The position numbers and the translations under genes are program-made. The notes under the pieces were generated by a model that was not told the origin of the DNA, did not search any database, and saw only the letters and a list, made by a program, of their open reading frames with translations. A stretch of DNA of 64,000 nucleotides from DASUPK01 sp963815665. Lineage in GTDB: Bacteria; Actinomycetota; Thermoleophilia; Solirubrobacterales; 70-9. Below, piece after piece: positions 9,181 to 17,057 of the stretch; within the stretch, counting starts at the first letter, position 1, and each line of letters opens with the position of its first letter. The stretch is from NCBI GenBank assembly GCA_963815665.1, contig CAWFHN010000003.1, positions 1 to 64,000 of the forward strand, written 5' to 3'.

Positions 9181-9759
9181 ATGACCGGCGTCGAGAACGG
9201 GCCGGACGGGAAGCCGCGCTGCCCCTGGGCGCTCGGCACGCCCGACTACGTCGACTACCACGACTCCGAGTGGGGTCGGCCGCTCCACGGCGAGACGGAG
9301 CTCTTCGAGCGCCTGACTCTCGAGGCGTTCCAGTCAGGGCTCTCCTGGCTGACGATCCTGCGCAAGCGGGAGAACTTCCGGCGGGCATTCGACGGCTTCG
9401 AGATCGAGAAGGTCGCCGCCTACGGCGGGAAGGACGTGGCGCGACTGCTCTCGGACGAGGGCATCGTGCGCAACCGCAAGAAGATCGACGCCGCGATCAC
9501 CAATGCCCAGGCGGCGCGAGCGCTGCATGCTGCGGGCGAATCCCTCGACGAGCTGATCTGGAGCTTCGCCCCGGATCCCGCCTCGCGGGCCGTGCCGAAG
9601 GCCGCCGCGGACATCGCGGCGACGACTCCCGAGTCCACCGCGATAGCCAAGGAGCTCAAGCGCCGCGGCTTCGTCTTCGTCGGCCCGACGACGGCCTACG
9701 CGACGATGCAGGCCGTCGGCCTTGTCAACGACCACCTCGAGGGCTGCGCATTCCGCTAA
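9181..9759 (+). CDS. tag: DNA-3-methyladenine glycosylase I
   Basis: 192 residues, the standard Tag length. Motifs are RCPWALGTPDYVDYHDSEWG at the start (the zinc-ligand Cys and the YHDxEWG block), LFERLTLEAFQSGLSWLTIL with the catalytic Glu region, and the C-terminal GFVFVGPTTAYATMQAVGLV and NDHLEGC. Tag removes 3-methyladenine from alkylated DNA by base excision. The ATG at 9181 immediately precedes conserved sequence. It is followed 82 bases later by an unrecognised gene on the same strand. Confidence 0.95.
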   Translation: MTGVENGPDGKPRCPWALGTPDYVDYHDSEWGRPLHGETELFERLTLEAFQSGLSWLTILRKRENFRRAFDGFEIEKVAAYGGKDVARLLSDEGIVRNRKKIDAAITNAQAARALHAAGESLDELIWSFAPDPASRAVPKAAADIAATTPESTAIAKELKRRGFVFVGPTTAYATMQAVGLVNDHLEGCAFR

Positions 9760-9841
9760 CACACGTCGACGTTCGCCGCGGGTTCCCTTTTGCTGCAACC
9801 ACTCGTTCAGGGGGCCCGGAAAGTTGGCGACGAGGTTGCTC

Positions 9842-10342
9842 ATGCGCCAAGATGCCCAGACCGCCGTGGACGAGACCGCACGCAGAGGAAACTACGAATC
9901 GGGCGCCGACTACGTGCTCGAGTACGGAGAGCTCCGCTTCTCCTTCAACGAGCGGGACTTCGCCCAGCGCGTGGAGCAGGCGGCCGTCAAGCTCGACTTC
10001 GTCCGCCAGGGCCTCGACGAGCACGAGCTGGAGGACCTGCTCGAGCTCGCCGTCAACGGCGAGATTCGTGAGCCCTGCTCCCCCCTCGGCGGCCACGTCA
10101 ACGAGAACTGGGACGAGCTCGTCGGCCCGTCCAACAAGAGCCTCGTCCACTGGCTCCGCCGCCTCGTCTTCCGGGGCGCCTGGCTCGACCAGCGCGTCAA
10201 GGAGGGCGAGCTCGACATCGTCTTCGACGAGTCGTCGCAGACCTTCGGCTACGTGCAGCCGGACCGCGACTCGGAGCTGATCGAGCTCTCCGCCGAGCCT
10301 TCGTGGGGCGCCGTCGCCTACGGCGGCCGCGACCGGGCCTAG
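9842..10342 (+). CDS. Conserved-looking hypothetical protein
   Basis: About 166 residues, acidic, no signal peptide or membrane segment. I do not recognise a family. The start ATG at 9842 (MRQDAQTAVDE) was preferred because a longer frame would overlap the tag coding sequence. Good coding character (ordered GC3 pattern, balanced residues such as HVNENWDELVGPSNKSL) supports a real gene. It converges on the serine hydrolase gene at 10347, five bases away. It could be cotranscribed with tag, but the 82-base gap leaves that open. Confidence 0.6.
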   Translation: MRQDAQTAVDETARRGNYESGADYVLEYGELRFSFNERDFAQRVEQAAVKLDFVRQGLDEHELEDLLELAVNGEIREPCSPLGGHVNENWDELVGPSNKSLVHWLRRLVFRGAWLDQRVKEGELDIVFDESSQTFGYVQPDRDSELIELSAEPSWGAVAYGGRDRA

Positions 10343-10346
10343 CCGC

Positions 10347-11672
10347 TCAGCCCGTCAGCCAGGTCGGCTTCTCCGTCTTCGGCACCTCGCTCGCGATCCG
10401 CTGCATGACCCAGTAGAAGCGGGGCAGCTCCGGATAGACGATCGCCTTGCCGGTCGTGATCAGGCCCACTGAGATCGCCCGCTCCGGGTCGGCCCAGCCC
10501 ATGATGTTGATCAGCCCGAGGTGGCCGAAGGCCAGGTCGGTGTCACGGCCGTAGAGGCTCACGTAGTCGGCGCCGAGCATCAGGCCGTAGGAGAAGCGGG
10601 TCGGGAAGACCAGCGAGAAGTCGATCTCGAGATGGGACTGCTCGGTGAGCGCCCGCCGGATCGTCCTCGGCTCCATCACCCGCACGCCGTCCAGCTCGCC
10701 TCCCTGCCTGAAGATCTCGAAGAAGCGGGAGAGCTCGTTCGCCGTCGTGAACACGTTGGCGGACGGCACCAGCGCGGTCAGGAAGCGCGGGTCGTTCGAG
10801 AGCTCGACGACCTCGTCGAGCGGCGCCCCGAGCACGCGCTTGACGAGGGTGGAGAGCGGCGGGAGCAGCGGCGGCCCGGTCACATAGGACGGGGCGACCA
10901 GCTCGACGTCCTCGGGCGCGACGCCGTAGTTGTTCCACCTGAAGCCCAGCGGGTCGAGGATCTCCTCGGCGAGGACCTCCCGGACCGTCCTGCCGGTCAC
11001 CCTCCGGACGATCTCCCCGAGGATGTATCCGCCCGAGACCGCGTGGTAGGCGAGCATCCGGCCGGGTCGGATGGACGGCTTCTCCTCGCAGATCAGCCTG
11101 ACGATCCGGTCCCAGTCGTCGAGCGAGTCGAGGTCCAGTGTCTCCTTCGGCATCGACGCGACCCCGGCGCGGTGCGCGAGGACGTGGGCGATCGTGGTGC
11201 CCTCCTTCCCCTTCTGCGCGTACTCGGGGATGTACTCGCTGACCCGGTCGCCGATGTGAAGCTCGCGCCGCTCGTCGAGCAGGTGGACCACCATCGCCGT
11301 GACCGCCTTCGAGGCGGAGTAGATGCACGCCGGAGTGCCCGGGGTCATCGCGACCTTCGGCGCGTCCTCCGGGTCGCCGGGGCCGTTGCCGCGCGCATGC
11401 CCGATGGCGCGGTCGAGGACCACCTTGCCCTCACGCCGCAGGCAGAGCTGCAGGCCCGGGTGGACCCCGCTGCGGTAGAGGTCGACCGCCGCCTCCCAGG
11501 CGCGCTCCACCGTCTCCTGGTCGAGCCCCACCGTGTCCGCCTCGGCCTCCTCCCCCCTCGTCGTCGCCGCCTCCAGGTCGCCGGGGACGCGGACCCGATG
11601 GAAGACGTCCGGGACGCCGGGCAGGCGCGGCAGGTGCAGGACGTCCCGGAGGTGTGGACGTCGAGGTGCCAA
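10347..11672 (-). CDS. Serine hydrolase, beta-lactamase/EstB-like
   Basis: 441 residues from a TTG at 11672 that directly follows the stop codon of the rho-like gene. The conserved part begins near residue 50. Class-C-type motifs are all present: the nucleophile in YSASKAV (Ser119-x-x-Lys122), the tyrosine motif YHAVSGG, and the C-terminal HxG-like FGHLG. Relatives are carboxylesterases or D-aminopeptidases rather than true beta-lactamases. There is no signal peptide, so it is probably cytoplasmic. The first 45 residues are Arg/Pro-rich and may not belong to the mature protein, so an internal start is possible. It is the last gene of a long minus-strand run. Confidence 0.8.
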   Translation of the reverse strand: MAPRRPHLRDVLHLPRLPGVPDVFHRVRVPGDLEAATTRGEEAEADTVGLDQETVERAWEAAVDLYRSGVHPGLQLCLRREGKVVLDRAIGHARGNGPGDPEDAPKVAMTPGTPACIYSASKAVTAMVVHLLDERRELHIGDRVSEYIPEYAQKGKEGTTIAHVLAHRAGVASMPKETLDLDSLDDWDRIVRLICEEKPSIRPGRMLAYHAVSGGYILGEIVRRVTGRTVREVLAEEILDPLGFRWNNYGVAPEDVELVAPSYVTGPPLLPPLSTLVKRVLGAPLDEVVELSNDPRFLTALVPSANVFTTANELSRFFEIFRQGGELDGVRVMEPRTIRRALTEQSHLEIDFSLVFPTRFSYGLMLGADYVSLYGRDTDLAFGHLGLINIMGWADPERAISVGLITTGKAIVYPELPRFYWVMQRIASEVPKTEKPTWLTG

Positions 11673-12953
11673 CTACAACCGGCTGAGCAGCTCCGCGTTG
11701 CTCCCCGTCGCAACGATCTGATCCGAGAGCGCCTGGGCGGCCTCCTCGGGGCCCATCTCGGCGAGCTCGGCCCGCAGGCGGCGAACCTGCTCCATCTCCT
11801 CGGCGCCGCGCAGCTCATCCTCGCCGGAGGCACGACTGTCGGCGCCGACCAGTGCCGGGACGATGCCCTTCGCGGCCAGACCGGCGTCGAGGCGAAGCAG
11901 GAGATTCTCCGTCGTCTCCAGGGCCTCGCGGACCTCGGCGCCCCGGTCATCGGAGTCGAGCACCGTCGCGATCACCGTGAGCGAGCCGCTGCCCTCCTCG
12001 GCCAGCTCGCGGCCCGCGCCGAAGATCCGCTTGACGCGGCTGGGGTCGCGGTAGCCGAGGGCGAGCCGGCTCAGGGAGTCGATCAGGACGACCACGTCCT
12101 CGCCGCTCTCCGCCAGGCGCTTGGCGTGGCCCATGGCGAGCTCCGCCGCCCGGATCTGGTCGCGCGGCTCCTGGTCGGCCGTCGCCGCGAAGATCTCCGC
12201 CTGCGGCAGGGCCTGCTCCCACTGCGGCACCTCCTCCGGGCGCTCGTCGGCCAGCAGGACGCAGACGTGCGCCCCGGTCTCCGCGATCGCCGAGCCGAGC
12301 GCGCGGAGCAGCGTGGTCCGGCCCGAGCGGGGCTGGGCGAGGACCAGCACCCGCTGGCCGAACGCCAGGGGCCCCAGCAGGTCTACGGCCCGGACCAGCG
12401 GATCGGCCGTAGCGTCCGGCGCGAGCAGCCGGCGGCTGGGCGGCGCCGCGGTGAGGTCCTCGAAGTGCTTGCGCTCCCCCTCCGGACTCTGCCCGTTGAC
12501 GGCCTCGACCCGGACGAGCGCGCGGTGACGCTCGCCGCGGCGCGGCTGCCGGGCGGGGCCACTCACCTGGTCGCCCGGACGGAGCTCGCACCGCCGGATC
12601 TGCGAGGCCGAGACGTAGACGTCCCCTTCCGCCTCACTCATCCCCCTCAGGCGCAGGAACCCATAGCCCTGCGGCATCCGGTCGAGCACGCCGGTGACCT
12701 CCTCGGTGGCCACGTCTTCATCAGAAGCCTCCTCCTCGCCGCCGCCGACCTCTTCCGGGGGATCCTCTGTCTCGGCGGCGGCTGCGGGGGAGGCAACCTC
12801 TTTGGGCGCTTCTTCTTCTACGCCGCCGGCGCCCTCGATCGCCTCGATCAGCTCGTCGCGGGTGAGCATCCGGTAGCGCGGCACGCCGAGCTCTCGCGCC
12901 CTCCGGTGAAGGTCGGCGAGATGTTCGTCTCCAAGGGCCATCAACGCGGGCAT
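11673..12953 (-). CDS. Divergent Rho-type transcription termination factor paralogue
   Basis: 426 residues from the ATG at 12953. An N-terminal Rho_N/SAP-like helix pair (DLHRRARELGVPRYRMLTRD) is followed by an acidic spacer, a cold-shock-like RNA-binding domain (GVLDRMPQGYGFLRLRG, DVYVSASQIRR) and a RecA-type ATPase domain. The catalytic-Glu block (ADERPEEV) and Walker B (VVVLIDSLSRLA, about 287-298) are kept. The P-loop reads AQPRSGRT (206-213), where E. coli Rho has APPKAGKT, so the invariant lysine is arginine. The Q-loop and the SGTR arginine-finger region are shortened or altered. This is probably an accessory Rho-like protein rather than the housekeeping factor. The gene follows glpD by 34 bases. 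Confidence 0.8.
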   Translation of the reverse strand: MPALMALGDEHLADLHRRARELGVPRYRMLTRDELIEAIEGAGGVEEEAPKEVASPAAAAETEDPPEEVGGGEEEASDEDVATEEVTGVLDRMPQGYGFLRLRGMSEAEGDVYVSASQIRRCELRPGDQVSGPARQPRRGERHRALVRVEAVNGQSPEGERKHFEDLTAAPPSRRLLAPDATADPLVRAVDLLGPLAFGQRVLVLAQPRSGRTTLLRALGSAIAETGAHVCVLLADERPEEVPQWEQALPQAEIFAATADQEPRDQIRAAELAMGHAKRLAESGEDVVVLIDSLSRLALGYRDPSRVKRIFGAGRELAEEGSGSLTVIATVLDSDDRGAEVREALETTENLLLRLDAGLAAKGIVPALVGADSRASGEDELRGAEEMEQVRRLRAELAEMGPEEAAQALSDQIVATGSNAELLSRL

Positions 12954-12987
12954 GCTAGTCGCCCGCATCGGGCGGCCGCGCCGCGCA

Positions 12988-14664
12988 CTACGAAGCGAGC
13001 GCCCTGCTCGGATCGAGTCCCTCGGCCCCCGCCACGCGGGCCCACGCATCCACCTCCTCCGAGGCACGCGAGGCACTCCAGCCGAGCTCCTCGCCGAGAG
13101 TCGCCGCGACCGCCTCGACGCGCTCTACGTCGCGGAGGCCGGGCTCGGCGACGAGCCCGAGGCGCGTCCGTCGCAGCAGCACGTCGGAGACCGAGCGCGC
13201 CTGTTCGTGCCTGGCCGCGATGACGACCTCGGCCATCAGGTCGGGATGGCCGGGAACGATGGGCTCGGCGAGCTCGGAGCGCTCCTCGCACAGGTCGAGG
13301 ACCGCTCGGGCGGCGTGCCCGTAGCGGAAGGCGAGCTGGTCGGTGGCGCCCTCCGGAAGCTCGACGTCAGTCTCGAGGTCGCCCGGGCGGGCTGACATCC
13401 CCAGCGGGATGTCGTCCGTGCGGCACTCCGCCTCGCGGCCGTCGCGCTCGACGATCCGGTCGACGACCTGCGCGGCCATGCGCCGGAAGGTGGTCAGCTT
13501 GCCGCCGGTGATGGTGAGCATGCCCGACGAGGTCTCGTAGAGCTCGGCCTTCCGCGAGATGTCAACCGACTTCTTCGGGTCGCCGGAGGAGATCAGAGGC
13601 CTGACGCCCCCGTATGCCCCGGTCAGGTCGCCTGCGCCGATGCTGGTCCCGAAGTAGCCGTTCAGGGCCTCGAGCAGATACTCCACGTCGTCGCCGCTCG
13701 GCGGCACCTGGTCGATGCCCCCCTCGTAGTCGTTGTCCGTCGTCCCGACCAGGACCCGCCCGTACCAGGGCAGGGCGAAGATGGTCCGGTCGGAGCCGGC
13801 GGGGACGATGCAGGCGGCCGTGCCGATGTCGAGGTCGTCGGTGGACAGGGTCACGTGGGATCCGCGGCTCGGCCGGATCTTGGGGATCTCCTCCTCGGTG
13901 AGCAGCTCGTCCGGGCGGATCCGGTCGGCCCAGACGCCGGTGGCGTTGACGACGTTGCCCGCTTCGACCTCGATCCGCTCGCCGGACTCGGCCTCGGTGA
14001 AGGCGACTCCCGCGGCCCGCCCATCCTCATCGAGGACCTCGGTCACCTCCGCCCCATTGACTATCACCGCGCCGAAGCGCTCCGCCTCACCCAGGACGGT
14101 GAGCACGAGCCGCGAGTCGTCGGTCTGGCAGTCGTAGAAGAGATAGGCCGAGCTCGGCTCCATCGGCTCCAGGGCCGGGATCAGCTCGACGGCCTCCTCG
14201 CCGTCGATCGTCCGGTGGCGGTCGGGCGACCAGTACTCGGCCTCCTCGCGGTGCTCGTTGCGCTGGCTGCGCCCCCGCCCGATCCGCGAGGTCGCCATCA
14301 CGTCGTACATGTTGAGCCCGATCCCGATCGCCCTGTTCCTCCGCTCGCCGCCGAGGGCCGGGACGAGGAACGGCGTCGGATAGACGAGATGCGGAGCGAG
14401 CCGCACGAGCAGCTGGCGCTCCAGCAGCGCCTCGCGAACCAGGCCGAGGTCGAAGTTCTGGAGATAGCGAAGGCCGCCGTGAACCATCTTCGAGGAGCGG
14501 CTCGAGGTGCCCTGGGCGAAGTCGTCGCGCTCGACGAGGGCGACGGAGTAGCCGCGCGAGGCTGCGTCGAGCGCCACGCCGGCGCCGGTGATCCCGCCCC
14601 CGACGACGACGACGTCGAACGCGTCCTCCCCCATGGCGGACAGAGCCTGGTCGCGGGAGATCAT
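12988..14664 (-). CDS. glpD: Aerobic glycerol-3-phosphate dehydrogenase
   Basis: 558 residues, the usual GlpD size. It has an FAD-binding Rossmann motif at the start (DVVVVGGGITGAGVALDAAS), the family block SSRSSKMVHGGLRYLQ, the segment YGGVRPLI, and the GGKLTTFRRMA motif. It oxidises glycerol 3-phosphate to dihydroxyacetone phosphate at the membrane face and feeds electrons to quinone. The start overlaps the stop of the nitroreductase gene (ATGA at 14661-14664), so the two are translationally coupled. No glpK or glpF is visible in the window. Confidence 0.95.
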   Translation of the reverse strand: MISRDQALSAMGEDAFDVVVVGGGITGAGVALDAASRGYSVALVERDDFAQGTSSRSSKMVHGGLRYLQNFDLGLVREALLERQLLVRLAPHLVYPTPFLVPALGGERRNRAIGIGLNMYDVMATSRIGRGRSQRNEHREEAEYWSPDRHRTIDGEEAVELIPALEPMEPSSAYLFYDCQTDDSRLVLTVLGEAERFGAVIVNGAEVTEVLDEDGRAAGVAFTEAESGERIEVEAGNVVNATGVWADRIRPDELLTEEEIPKIRPSRGSHVTLSTDDLDIGTAACIVPAGSDRTIFALPWYGRVLVGTTDNDYEGGIDQVPPSGDDVEYLLEALNGYFGTSIGAGDLTGAYGGVRPLISSGDPKKSVDISRKAELYETSSGMLTITGGKLTTFRRMAAQVVDRIVERDGREAECRTDDIPLGMSARPGDLETDVELPEGATDQLAFRYGHAARAVLDLCEERSELAEPIVPGHPDLMAEVVIAARHEQARSVSDVLLRRTRLGLVAEPGLRDVERVEAVAATLGEELGWSASRASEEVDAWARVAGAEGLDPSRALAS

Positions 14665-15170
14665 TCGAGGAACTCGATCACCTGGTCGGCGGGCAGCCGC
14701 TCGGGGGCGCTCTGCTCCTGCACGGCGGTGCCGAGGTGAAGCAGCCCGACGAAGCGCTCGTCCTCGGGCATGGAGACGGCGGCCCGGCCCTCAGGGGTCC
14801 GGAGCACCTCCGGCGTCCGCCAGTAGGTCGCCAGCCCGCGGGCGTGCCCGGCCAGCAGCACGATGTAGGCGGCGCAGGCCGAGGCGTGCAGATCCTCCTC
14901 GTCCTGAATCGGATCCCCGGTCAGCGCACAGGAGACGACCACCAGGGTCGGCGCGCGGTCGAGCTTCTTGGCCGACTCTGGCCCCGCCGCCTCCTTCAGC
15001 CGCTCGCGCGCCTGCGGCCCGATCACCCTCAATCGCCAGGGGTTGGTCAGGTTGTGGTTGGGCGCCCAGCGGGCCAGCTCGAGGATCTCCTCGAGCAGCG
15101 CTCGGTCAACCGGCTCGGGCCGGTAGGCCTTGTGGGTGCGGCGAGTGCGGATCGCCTCCTCGACTTCCAT
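14661..15170 (-). CDS. Nitroreductase-family flavoprotein
   Basis: 169 residues, short for the family. The FMN-binding start reads IRTRRTHKAYRPEPV, followed by ELARWAPNHNLTNPWRLRVI, and the C-terminal block GLLHLGTA. These proteins reduce nitroaromatics, quinones or enals with NAD(P)H using FMN. The gene starts 22 bases after the end of the B12-type ECF gene and overlaps glpD by four bases, so it may lie in the same transcription unit. BluB, the nitroreductase-like enzyme of B12 lower-ligand synthesis, was considered. This protein is shorter and I cannot see BluB-specific features, so no link is claimed. Confidence 0.85.
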   Translation of the reverse strand: MEVEEAIRTRRTHKAYRPEPVDRALLEEILELARWAPNHNLTNPWRLRVIGPQARERLKEAAGPESAKKLDRAPTLVVVSCALTGDPIQDEEDLHASACAAYIVLLAGHARGLATYWRTPEVLRTPEGRAAVSMPEDERFVGLLHLGTAVQEQSAPERLPADQVIEFLE

Positions 15171-15192
15171 AGAGAGAAACCTAGCTTGCGGA

Positions 15193-17057
15193 TTAGGAGG
15201 GCAGCCGGCGCCGGTAGCGCATCCAGCCGCCCCAGACGACGGCCGCGCCCAGCGCGACGATCCCGGCGGCGATCAGCCAGCCCGGAATGCCGCCTCCCCC
15301 TCCCCCGCCCGACTCGGTCGAGGAGACCGGTGCGACGGGCACCGGCTGGGCCTGCCCTGAGGTCTCCGTTCCAGCGGTGGCCGGCGTCGACCCCTCTTCC
15401 CTCGGCTTCGGCTTGGCGGTCCCGCCGGCAGCAGCCGTGCCGCCGCTCGCGCCGGCGCCCCCACCGCCGGCGCCGCCTCACCGCATTCGAGACCGCCCTC
15501 GGCACCGGGTTGAGCGGGAAGGACGGCGCCGTTCACCGCCATCAGGGCCTGGCCGGTCACCCAGACCGGGGTCTGGTCGCTGGTGGAGGAGTAGCGGTAG
15601 TGGCCGTCGCGAGCCTGCACCGAGGCGAGGTAGCTGAGCGGCGTGCCGCCGCTCCGCACCGAGGCCGGTGAGACCCCCGCAGCCAGCAGGCCCTGCGAGG
15701 CCCAGGCGGTCGACTGCGCGTTGACCGCCCCGCCGGAGAGCGCAAACCCCCCGCCCGAGCGCTGCACCCCGCGCAGGTAGGAGACGCCGCGCTGGATCCC
15801 CGCCCCGCTCCCGGCCGCTCCGAGCGCCTGCAGCACCGCCCCGGTGCTGTCGGGATCGCTGGCGGAGCCGGCGGCGAAACCCCAGCCGCCGTCGCTGTTC
15901 TGGACCCCCCGCAGCCAGGCGGCGGAGCGCGAGCTGCCCGCCGTCGCTCCGGCCGCCTTCAGCGCGAGGATCCCGAAGGCGGTGGGATTGACCTGCTGCC
16001 CCCAGGACCCATCGCCGCCGCGGCGCGCCACCAGCCGGCTGACGAGGTCGTGGCCCTGGAAGCGGCGGGGGTCGAGCCCCGCCCCGCGCAGGAGCAGGAT
16101 CGTTCGCTCGATGTCGCCGGTGGTGGTGATCTGACCGACGGTCCCGGCCAGGTAGCTGATCGGGGTCGCATCGCCGTGGTCGAGGTCGAGCGGGTTGACC
16201 CCGGCCGCCTCGAGGCCGAGCACGGCCCAGCCGGTCATCGCCGGGCTCGACTCCTCCGCGCGGGCGAATCCGAAGCCCCCGTCGCCGTTCTGGGCGCCTC
16301 GCATCCAGCCGACGGCCGAGCCCGAGCCGCCACCGGAGGCGTCGGCCCGCGAGCCGCCGATGACGGTGGCCGTGGCGATCAGCAGGGCGACGACCAGGCA
16401 GGCCGCGCCCGCGGTCGCACCCGTCCTCCGCGGACTCGCACCGGGGGCGGGCCTCCAGGCGAACTCGAAGCGCCGGCGGTATCGGGTCAGCATCCGCACC
16501 ATGGCCGGGCCGGCGACCAGTGCGAGGGCCGCGTTCCCGGCCGCGTGCGCGATGTTGAAGGGCAGGCCGCGCGCGGAGATCGCCAGGTAGCGGTCCAGCG
16601 ACTGCTCCCCGCCGAAGCTGAACATCACCGAGAAGTCGAGCAGCGCTCCGTAGGCGAACCCGGCGAGGGCGCAGACCGCGGCGAGGCTGACGCGCCCCAT
16701 CCGGCGTCCCGTCGCGGCGGCGAGCACGGCCCCGAGGACACCGGTGAGCCCCCAGCCGGCCATCTGCCACGGCGTCCAGGGGCCCTGCCCGAGCCAGAAG
16801 TTCGAGACGAGGCCGGTGAGCGCCCCGACGGCGAAGCCCGGCGCTCCCCCCAGCGAGTAGCCGGCGATCAGGGTGATGTCCGTGCTCGGCACGACGTTCG
16901 GAATCGGCGAGAGGGCGATCCGCCCGGCGACCGAGATCGCCGCGAGCGCGGCGACCAGGGCGACGATCTGCGAGGGAGGGCGCGAGCGCTCGTACCAGGC
17001 GAACCCGCCGAGCAGCGTCAGCGCCAGGACGACGATCACGGCCGCCTCCCAGCTCAT
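15193..17057 (-). CDS. ECF transporter S component (CbrT-like) fused to intrinsic-factor-like alpha/alpha-barrel repeats
   Basis: About 620 residues. Residues 1-200 form a six-span ECF S component. The text GYSLGGAPGFAVGALTGLV and GPWTPWQMAGWGLTG is typical of the cobalamin/CbrT group. After one more membrane segment, residues 245-525 hold five or six prenyltransferase/squalene-cyclase-type repeats (WMRGAQNGDGGFGF, WLRGVQNSDGGWGF, YLASVQARDGHYRY), the fold also used by intrinsic factor and transcobalamin. Near 15480 the frame shifts. In the corrected frame a Gly-rich and Pro-rich linker leads to a C-terminal membrane anchor (GIPGWLIAAGIVALGAAVVW) and TAA at 15193-15195. Uncorrected, the frame ends at 15273. 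The ATGA overlap with the ATPase gene and the upstream B12 riboswitch support cobalamin as substrate (inference). Confidence 0.8.

Noticed and set aside
10521..13223. Very long open frame (900 codons) on the plus strand opposite the hydrolase and rho-like genes
   Set aside because: High G+C keeps the antisense frame open. Its composition (Arg, Pro, Asp, His-rich) and lack of any recognisable domain mark it as a shadow; the minus-strand genes have clear family motifs.
14661..15170. Nitroreductase-family protein as BluB (lower-ligand synthesis for B12)
   Set aside because: It is 169 residues, shorter than usual BluB, and I saw no BluB-specific features. Location beside the B12 operon alone is insufficient.
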